18,403 nucleotides of DNA from JBDRGC01 sp043818215 (GTDB lineage: Bacteria; Chloroflexota; Anaerolineae; Anaerolineales; UBA11858). Below, in pieces: positions 1 to 5,104 of this stretch. The stretch's first letter is position 1; each line of letters begins with the position of its first letter. Below the pieces are notes generated by a model that had not been told where the DNA came from, ran no database searches, and was given only the letters and a program-made list of their open reading frames with translations. Location of the stretch: contig JBDRGC010000007.1 in assembly GCA_043818215.1 (NCBI GenBank), forward strand, positions 1 through 18,403. The letters are read 5' to 3'. A program made the position numbers and the translations under genes.

Positions 1-352
1 TAAAAATGTTGAGAATTATAAAGAGCATTATCTAAAAGGACAAATTTTTGAAAATTTCATTATCAGTGAAATCATCAAGGAAAACCTAAATCAATATACG
101 CACAAAAGATTCTTTTATCTGCGCGATAAAGCAGGGCATGAGGTAGATTTAGTTTATGAGGAGGAGGGTAAATTAAATTTGGTAGAAATCAAATCGGGAC
201 AAACTTATCAGCGTGGGATGAGTAAAAATTTGCTCTACTATCAATCTTTATTAAATGTAGAGACCAATAATTTTGTGCTTTATGATGGTCAACAAAAACA
301 AAACAGAAGCGATTTCACTTTATTGCCCTGGCAGGAATGGTTTTTGGCATGA
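1..352 (+). CDS. C-terminal part of a DUF4143-type AAA family ATPase (partial at the left edge)
   Basis: The reading frame is open from base 2 to a TGA at 350-352 and enters from outside the window, leaving about 116 residues. It contains GQIFENFIISEI, then FYLRDKAGHEVDLVY, then LVEIKSGQTY. This order (G-x-x-FE, a Y-x-R-x-x-x-G-x-EVDLV block and an EIKSG block) is characteristic of DUF4143, the C-terminal domain of a family of bacterial AAA ATPases. The Glu/Asp and E-I-K residues resemble a PD-(D/E)xK nuclease core. The P-loop ATPase half would lie left of the window. The role of these proteins is poorly known; many sit in accessory regions. The fragment is clearly more AT-rich than the genes from 1072 onward, which suggests horizontal origin. 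The family call is fairly safe; no specific function can be given. Confidence 0.8.
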   Translation, partial: KNVENYKEHYLKGQIFENFIISEIIKENLNQYTHKRFFYLRDKAGHEVDLVYEEEGKLNLVEIKSGQTYQRGMSKNLLYYQSLLNVETNNFVLYDGQQKQNRSDFTLLPWQEWFLA

Positions 353-476
353 AAAAGAGTAGCGGCAGAAACTCATATCACCTGGCAGGCTGTCGGAGAA
401 ATCAGAGTTCCCTGTATAGGACACAGATTTTCACAGAATAACACAGACTATTTTAGCCCAAAACATCGATAAATCG

Positions 477-601
477 TATCCTCTTCATATTTCAGGGTAT
501 AAACCATGATAGCCGGGGTTTCCACACCTGACCTACGAGTACCCCGTGCGGCGAGATTTGGTAATCTCGACTACGTTTACCCTGGTTTTTGAAGAGGATA
601 T
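477..601. repeat. Palindromic element with long terminal arms and an internal hairpin
   Basis: The left arm at 477-504 (beginning TATCCTCTTCA, then CAGGGTATAAAC) is an imperfect inverted copy of the right arm at 575-601 (GTTTACCCTGG, ending TGAAGAGGATA). Inside is a hairpin with arms CGAGATT (552-558) and AATCTCG (563-569). No open reading frame lies within. It looks like a small repeat of the MITE or REP type. Confidence 0.6.
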
Positions 602-1071
602 GTGTTTTTCATAATCGAATTTGCCAAGATACATTTTCTAAAATTGGCGCTATGATGGAAGAAATGCAAAAGTGGAAATAAATTAGCAATAAATCATTAC
701 CAATGGGGTCACGTGTCCGTGTGACCAAAGTAATCCTTGAAGTTGAAAGATATTGAAACTGAGTTTCTGAGTTTATATAATTATTCTGCTTGTAAGGATG
801 ATACGTTCTGAGTAAAATAAGTGTGCGCTTACCGATAAGTTGCAGTGTCAATGGCGAATTATAAAGTTCTCAGAAAGTGAAAGAAAAGCCAGGCCAAACA
901 CAAAAGAAGCGAGTACCCGCGTAGAACGGAGCAATATTTGACAATCCGGCCTGGAACATAGTGTCACCAGGGTCAAACCAACTCCGGCAGCAAAATAAAT
1001 CGTTCGTGAGAATATTGGCAGTAATTTGGTTTCAACACGTAAACCATACAACACTAACTGGTAACTAAAAC
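602..1071. other. Gap without a convincing gene
   Basis: Two short minus-strand frames (609-851 and 848-1081) lack recognisable domains and ribosome binding sites, and the second overlaps the start of the DUF2298 gene, so they are not called. Visible signals are a hairpin with GGTCAC/GTGACC arms at 707-726 and the promoter at 753-781. A short plus frame ending at about 680 could be the tail of a decayed gene, but nothing supports this further. Confidence 0.5.
753..781 (+). promoter_or_regulatory. Sigma70-type promoter with an embedded inverted repeat
   Basis: A TTGAAA -35 box (753-758, 5 of 6 consensus) is followed by a 17-base spacer and a perfect TATAAT (776-781). The -35 box overlaps an inverted repeat, GAAAC-TGA-GTTTC (755-767), which could bind a repressor. 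The start would be near 788, giving the DUF2298 gene a leader of about 285 bases. The region is AT-rich, so chance cannot be excluded. Confidence 0.5.
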
Positions 1072-3723
1072 ATGCTCTCATTTCTCCTCTGGTACCTCCT
1101 CATCTCCACTCTCGGCCTGCTGACCTTCCCGCTGGCTTACCGTTTGCTCCCCGGCCTGCCTGACCGGGGCTACGCCCTCAGCCGTATTATGGGACTTCTC
1201 CTGTGGGGATATTTGTTTTGGCTGCTGGGATCGCTGGGAATTCTCAATAACGATGTTGGCGGTGAACTGTTCGCACTTCTCATCGTCGCAATGCTCAGCG
1301 GATGGGCGCTGCGCAGCGTGGGATGGCCTGAAATTAGAAATTGGCTGCACGCCCAGTGGCGGCTGATCATCACAGTCGAAATTCTGTTTTTGGTGACTTT
1401 CGCAGCCTGGGCCATAGTTCGAGCAGCCAACCCCGAAATCACCGGCACCGAGAAGCCCATGGAATTGGCTTTCATCAATGCCATTCTGCGCTCGCCCACA
1501 TTGCCACCCCACGACCCCTGGCTTTCGGGGTACGCTATTTCATATTATTACTTTGGCTACTTGCTGGTAGCTATGATTGCTCGACTTGCCGGAACCCTCG
1601 GGGGCGTAGCCTTCAACCTGGGAATTTCGCTCGTCTTTGCCCTCAGCGTCATTGGCGCGTATAGCCTTCTGTACAATCTATTGAGTCGGCGAGTCAGCGA
1701 GTCAGCGAATCAGCGAGTCGGCGAATCAGGGAATGATGACGCCACTCGCCATTCGCCATCCGCCACTCGCCATTCGCCACTCCCCGCCCTCCTCGCCCCC
1801 TTCTTCGCCCTCATCGTCAGCAACCTCGGTGGGCTTCTCCACATCCTGCGGGTCGGTGGTCTGTTCTGGCGCGTCGACGAAACGGGGGAAATTACGTCTC
1901 GTTTCTGGGCCTGGCTGGATATTGGAAAATTCAGCCAGCCCCCGCCCCAGGAGCCGTTCTTCCATTGGTGGTGGTGGCAGGCCTCGCGCATCGTGCAGGA
2001 TTTCGATTTCAACTGGGCGAACAAAGGGGATGTCATCGACGAATTCCCCTTCTTCTCGTATCTTTTGGCCGATTTGCACCCCCACGTTTTAGCGATGCCC
2101 TTCGCTTTCCTGGCGATGGCCCTGGCTCTCAACCTTTTCTTCGGCGGTGGGCGCGGACAAATTCGCTGGCTGGGGATGCGCATCGAAATCAATCTGCCAA
2201 CTTTTATGCTGGCAGCCGTGGCCCTCGGCAGTCTGGCCTTCCTCAATACTTGGGATTTCCCATTTTATGTAGCCCTTTTTGCCGGGGCTTACACCCTGTG
2301 GAGATTTGGCACAGTTCGCCAGCAACCGCCCCTCGATGGTCAATCTGTGGCGGCCGGCGGTCAGCGGCCTGTCCTGAGCCATGTCGAAGGGTCCGCCGTC
2401 GATCTTGCAAAAGATTTCTTTGGGTTGGGTGCTGCCCTGGGAATAACAGGCATACTCCTCTACCTGCCCTTCTATTTCGGGTTCCAATCTCAGGCTGGCG
2501 GCCCGCTCCCGAACCTGATCTACATCACGCGGGGCACGTATCTGTGGATTCACTTCGCACCGCTCCTCGTGCCTATCCTTGCCTTTTTGATTTACCTGTG
2601 GAAGTTGAATGGCGACCGAGACCGGCTCAAGCAGGGTGTAAAACTCACCCTGGGACTGGTGTTGGCACTGATGTCGCTGACCCTGCTGTTGGCCTTGGCT
2701 ATCTCTATCTTATGGGCATTTCAGAGCATCAACCCCGAAGCGGCCATTGCAGCGGACGCGTTTCTGGGATCGGTAGCCGCCCCGAGTTGGGTGGCCTTGA
2801 TCCGCGAAGGACTCATCCGCCGCCTGACCATCCCCGGCACCATGCTGACATTGGTAGCCATCCTCAGCCTCACCATCGCCCTCCTCTGGCCTCGCCCTAC
2901 ACCGGAAACAAAAACCATCGTCGAACAGAGCGCTCTCCAATCTCCAATCTCCAATCTCCAATCTCTGCTCCCCTCCCACACCTTCGCCCTGCTCCTCATC
3001 CTCACTGGCGCGCTCCTGGTGCTGGCTCCCGAATTCGTCTTCCTGCGGGATATGTTTGGATATCGCATCAACACTATCTTCAAATTCTACTTTCAGGTCT
3101 GGCTGATGTGGAGTATCGCCGCGGCTTATGGGGTGATCATTCTCTGGCGTAGTCTGACCGGGGCGCGGAAAATCATCTTTCGGGTAGGGATGGGGCTGCT
3201 GCTCGCCCTGGCGTTGATTTACCCCGCTTTCGGCCTGTGGTCGAAAACCAATGGCTTCGAACCGTATCAGGGCTTCGATTTAGACGGCACTGCTTATGTA
3301 GCCAGAAGCAATCCCGACGAGAAAGCCGCAATGCAGTGGCTGACTGACGCCCCCGCGGGCGTGGTGGCCGAAAGTGTGGGCGGCAGTTACAGCGGATTCG
3401 CGCGCATGTCCATACACAGCGGGCAGCCTACCGTGTTGGGCTGGGATTTCCACGAGATGCAGTGGCGCGGCGGCAGCGAGGAGATGGGTTCGCGCCGGGT
3501 TGATATCGAGCGTCTGTATTGCACCTCCCATTGGGACGAGGCCGAGATAATTTTGCACCAGTACAATATTCGTTACGTGGTCGTCGGAACGATGGAGCGC
3601 ACTGCCTACGGAGCGGGTACCTCGGCCTGCCCGCCGGGTTTGAGCGAAATCAAGTTCATCCAAAACCTGCTTCCCGTTTTTCAGCAGGGCAGCGTAACGA
3701 TCTACGAAGTGCCCGGTTCATAG
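1072..3723 (+). CDS. DUF2298 ('Chlor_Arch_YYY' family) polytopic membrane protein
   Basis: An 883-residue integral membrane protein with more than ten hydrophobic segments and a soluble C-terminal end. It has the family's signature tyrosines (SYYYFGY from residue 157), an aromatic block FFHWWWWQ, the DEFPFFSYLLADLHPH block (323-338), and E-x5-D followed by RINTIFKFYFQVW (E654, D660, R665). The C-terminal part contains GWDFHEMQWRGG and the N-I-R-Y-V-V-V-G type ending of the family. These proteins are thought to be GT-C like envelope enzymes, but the reaction is unknown. Three repeat-like stretches interrupt the gene in frame, at about residues 205-238, 430-440 and 621-632. No clear Shine-Dalgarno sequence precedes the ATG at 1072. 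The next membrane gene, 5105-6853, is related in type and may act with it. Confidence 0.9.
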   Translation: MLSFLLWYLLISTLGLLTFPLAYRLLPGLPDRGYALSRIMGLLLWGYLFWLLGSLGILNNDVGGELFALLIVAMLSGWALRSVGWPEIRNWLHAQWRLIITVEILFLVTFAAWAIVRAANPEITGTEKPMELAFINAILRSPTLPPHDPWLSGYAISYYYFGYLLVAMIARLAGTLGGVAFNLGISLVFALSVIGAYSLLYNLLSRRVSESANQRVGESGNDDATRHSPSATRHSPLPALLAPFFALIVSNLGGLLHILRVGGLFWRVDETGEITSRFWAWLDIGKFSQPPPQEPFFHWWWWQASRIVQDFDFNWANKGDVIDEFPFFSYLLADLHPHVLAMPFAFLAMALALNLFFGGGRGQIRWLGMRIEINLPTFMLAAVALGSLAFLNTWDFPFYVALFAGAYTLWRFGTVRQQPPLDGQSVAAGGQRPVLSHVEGSAVDLAKDFFGLGAALGITGILLYLPFYFGFQSQAGGPLPNLIYITRGTYLWIHFAPLLVPILAFLIYLWKLNGDRDRLKQGVKLTLGLVLALMSLTLLLALAISILWAFQSINPEAAIAADAFLGSVAAPSWVALIREGLIRRLTIPGTMLTLVAILSLTIALLWPRPTPETKTIVEQSALQSPISNLQSLLPSHTFALLLILTGALLVLAPEFVFLRDMFGYRINTIFKFYFQVWLMWSIAAAYGVIILWRSLTGARKIIFRVGMGLLLALALIYPAFGLWSKTNGFEPYQGFDLDGTAYVARSNPDEKAAMQWLTDAPAGVVAESVGGSYSGFARMSIHSGQPTVLGWDFHEMQWRGGSEEMGSRRVDIERLYCTSHWDEAEIILHQYNIRYVVVGTMERTAYGAGTSACPPGLSEIKFIQNLLPVFQQGSVTIYEVPGS

Positions 3724-3822
3724 GTTCGTAGTGACGCACGGGAGTGCGTCGTGTGGGTCAGGCGGCACTCTCGTGCCTTACTACAAACAAACAGGTTCGT
3801 AGTGACGCACGGGAGTGTGTCG
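3723..3822. repeat. Repeat element with two direct copies and an inverted copy
   Basis: GGTTCGTAGTGACGCACGGG begins both the copy at 3723-3751 and the copy at 3794-3822; the two 29-mers differ at one base (gtgcgtcg against gtgtgtcg). Between them, 3761-3786 is a degenerate inverted copy (GGCACTCTCGTGCC, then TTACTACAAA), so the first copy and the middle can fold into a long hairpin. The element begins at the last base of the DUF2298 stop codon. It has no coding potential. Confidence 0.7.
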
Positions 3823-3830
3823 CACAGCCC

Positions 3831-3893
3831 GAATGAATAGAACCCGTTTCCAACGGGTTTCACGTACCAGCCGGCGAATTCATTCATCGGTTA
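3831..3893. repeat. Two-hairpin repeat, same family as the array at 17435-17697
   Basis: Hairpin 1 is AACCCGTT-tcc-AACGGGTT (3841-3859). After TTTC and a TACCAG block comes hairpin 2 around GAATTCATTC (CCGGCGAA, loop TTCA, TTCATCGG; 3871-3890). The outer GAATGAAT at 3831-3838 is also complementary to ATTCATTC at 3878-3885. The order hairpin, TTTC, TACCAG, CGAATTCATTC matches the 75-bp repeat units near 17.5 kb, with different arm sequences. Confidence 0.65.
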
Positions 3894-4036
3894 GCCTTTT
3901 TGGTTCCGACCTATCCTGGTTGAGCCGCTTTCTTCAAGGTAAACGTTGTCAAATCAGTCTGCCAGAAGTATCATTTCATCTGATCTTATAATTCTCAATC
4001 AAATAATTTCTCGATAGCCAAACGAACGGATGCAAT
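3894..4036. other. Gap with no recognisable feature
   Basis: A minus-strand frame over 3976-4191 has no domain and runs across the promoter and terminator of the NYN unit, so it is not called. A TATAAT at 3987-3992 has no -35 partner at a suitable distance. Confidence 0.4.
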
Positions 4037-4114
4037 ATGTCTTTTAATACCAAACTCATTGACCTGCTCAAAACCGACCCCCGACTTATAGACAATAATA
4101 GGACATTTGCTTGA
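4037..4114 (+). pseudogene. Possible 25-codon remnant of a restriction-modification methyltransferase N-terminus
   Basis: The ATG at 4037 opens a short frame, MSFNTKLIDLLKTDPRLIDN and on to a TGA at 4112-4114. The K-L-I-x-L-L-K-T-D-P-R block resembles the extreme N-terminus of adenine-specific methyltransferases of type III restriction-modification systems. Nothing downstream continues it. The stop codon falls within the -35 box of the NYN-unit promoter, so the gene seems cut off exactly where that unit begins. The resemblance comes from memory of the family and is short, so a chance match or a real small peptide remains possible. Confidence 0.35.
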
Positions 4115-4139
4115 CAGTAGCGCCAATTTAGGCGATAAT
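4111..4139 (+). promoter_or_regulatory. Strong sigma70-type promoter of the NYN-associated RNA
   Basis: A perfect TTGACA (4111-4116) and GATAAT (4134-4139, 5 of 6) are separated by exactly 17 bases. Transcription should begin near 4146. This is among the best promoters in the window, and only a short structured stretch plus the NYN gene lies downstream. Confidence 0.8.
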
Positions 4140-4145
4140 GGAGGC

Positions 4146-4208
4146 GTACCCCCCGGTAGTAGTTCGCGAACCCGGTGCGAGACCGCCTCACGGCGGTCTC
4201 TGTGTTTT
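4146..4208 (+). ncRNA. Putative ~60-nt structured RNA upstream of the NYN gene
   Basis: The stretch between the promoter and the terminator is only about 60 bases. It can fold as CCGG (4153-4156), a TAGTA bulge, a GTT/AAC stem with a CGCG loop (4162-4171) and CCGG (4172-4175), followed by the terminator hairpin. A small alternative hairpin is TACC-CCCC-GGTA (4147-4158). An in-frame upstream ATG at 4138 would extend the NYN protein through this region, but it overlaps the -10 box and the terminator, so RNA is the better reading. The layout (promoter, short RNA, terminator, nuclease gene) resembles type III toxin-antitoxin loci, although no tandem RNA repeats are seen. It could also be a plain attenuator. 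Confidence 0.5.
4179..4208 (+). terminator. Intrinsic terminator or attenuator before the NYN gene
   Basis: A perfect 9-bp stem, GAGACCGCC (4179-4187) and GGCGGTCTC (4192-4200), has a TCAC loop and is followed by TGTGTTTT. It lies 8 bases before the NYN start codon, so NYN expression probably needs readthrough. Confidence 0.75.
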
Positions 4209-4215
4209 AAGGCTT

Positions 4216-4830
4216 ATGAAAACAAATATCTACATTGACGGCTTCAACCTCTATTACGGGTGCATCAAAGACACGCCCTACAAATGGCTCGATTTGTCCA
4301 GGATGTGCCGCTTCCTGCTTCCTAAGGATGAAATCCAGTGCATCAAGTATTTCACCGCGCGGGTCACGCCGCGCCCGAATGACCCCGATAAGCCATTACG
4401 TCAGAGAATCTATCTGCGTGCCCTGCAAACCATTCCCAATCTTGAAATCATCCTCGGCCGTTTTCTTTCGCATAAAGTAATGATGCCGCGCTTCCCGATA
4501 GGCAGCGGCTATATCAAAGTCGTCAAAACGGAAGAAAAAGGTTCTGATGTAAACTTGGCTACACACTTGCTTTTGGATGGCTTTCGGAACGATTACGAAC
4601 TCGCCGTTGTGGTTTCAAACGATTCGGATTTACTATTGCCGATTCGGATGGTCATAGAAGAATTTGGCAAACCCGTTGGCTTACTCAATCCGCAAAAAAA
4701 CCTAAGCGTTGTGCTCTTGCCACACGTTATGTTTGTCAAGAACATCCGCAAGAACATACTCAAAAACAGCCAGTTTCCGCCTATACTGGCTGACAACAAT
4801 GGACGGTTTTCGAAACCCAATACTTGGTAA
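4216..4830 (+). CDS. NYN domain-containing protein (PIN-like ribonuclease fold)
   Basis: A 204-residue soluble protein with all NYN landmarks: YIDGFNLYYG at the N-terminus (D8, N11), EKGSDVNLATHLLLDGF (D111, D121) and VVVSNDSDLL (D136, D138). These acidic residues would bind metal in a PIN/NYN ribonuclease centre. The end, with SQFPPIL and a final KPNTW, also fits a widespread NYN family. The ATG at 4216 is chosen because the domain begins right there and a longer start at 4138 would lie in the -10 box and run through a terminator. AAGG at 4209-4212 is a weak ribosome binding site. The gene stands alone between repeats, preceded by a promoter, short RNA and terminator. The target RNA is unknown; a role in defence or as a toxin is only inferred. 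Confidence 0.9.
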   Translation: MKTNIYIDGFNLYYGCIKDTPYKWLDLSRMCRFLLPKDEIQCIKYFTARVTPRPNDPDKPLRQRIYLRALQTIPNLEIILGRFLSHKVMMPRFPIGSGYIKVVKTEEKGSDVNLATHLLLDGFRNDYELAVVVSNDSDLLLPIRMVIEEFGKPVGLLNPQKNLSVVLLPHVMFVKNIRKNILKNSQFPPILADNNGRFSKPNTW

Positions 4831-4862
4831 GGAAGTTCCAGATAAATAGTCATCCCAAATTT

Positions 4863-4909
4863 CGTGAAGCGTAAAACGTGATGGAAATTCTCACGTTTCA
4901 CGTTTCACG
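4863..4909. repeat. Hairpin built from 7-nt TCACG repeats
   Basis: The right arm is three heptads, TCTCACG TTTCACG TTTCACG (4889-4909), and the left arm (4863-4881) is their near-perfect inverted copy with two mismatches. There is no T-tract, so it is not a standard terminator. The same heptads recur after rpoC at 17207-17234. Confidence 0.7.
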
Positions 4910-5004
4910 GTGAGACAATTTATTTTCTAAACATTCCTTATCAACAGAAAAGATCGGCATCCCCCAACATAGAACCGACGTAGGGTGATTCGGTCTATTT
5001 TAGG

Positions 5005-5021
5005 CTTCTCGGGCCGAGAAG
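5005..5021. repeat. Short perfect hairpin
   Basis: CTTCTCG (5005-5011) and CGAGAAG (5015-5021) surround three bases. No T-tract follows. It lies about 80 bases before the GT39-like gene, function unclear. Confidence 0.4.
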
Positions 5022-5090
5022 TAGATTTCCCCAAAACCGCTCTGTCTGCAAACATCCCCACGCCGCTCATGCAACCGTAAAACTAAGAGA

Positions 5091-5096
5091 TATAAT
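5091..5096 (+). promoter_or_regulatory. -10 box implying a leaderless transcript
   Basis: A perfect TATAAT ends 8 bases before the ATG at 5105, so transcription would start within a few bases of the start codon. No good -35 box and no Shine-Dalgarno sequence are seen, which fits a leaderless mRNA. Confidence 0.45.
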
Positions 5097-5104
5097 ACCA
5101 ACCA

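Noticed and set aside
609..1081. Two minus frames (609-851, 848-1081) with an ATGA-type overlap, looking like a small operon
   Set aside because: No domains, no ribosome binding sites, and the second overlaps the start of the DUF2298 gene.
1965..3152. Plus frame of 395 codons inside the DUF2298 gene
   Set aside because: A shadow frame rich in Pro, Arg and His without domains; the host gene has clear family motifs in its own frame.
4146..4208. tRNA-like fold of the NYN-associated RNA
   Set aside because: GTTCGCGAACC looks like a T-arm, but no acceptor stem, D-arm or anticodon arm can be drawn.
4138..4215. Longer start for the NYN protein at 4138
   Set aside because: The ATG overlaps the -10 box, and the frame would run through the terminator hairpin; the NYN domain begins at 4216.
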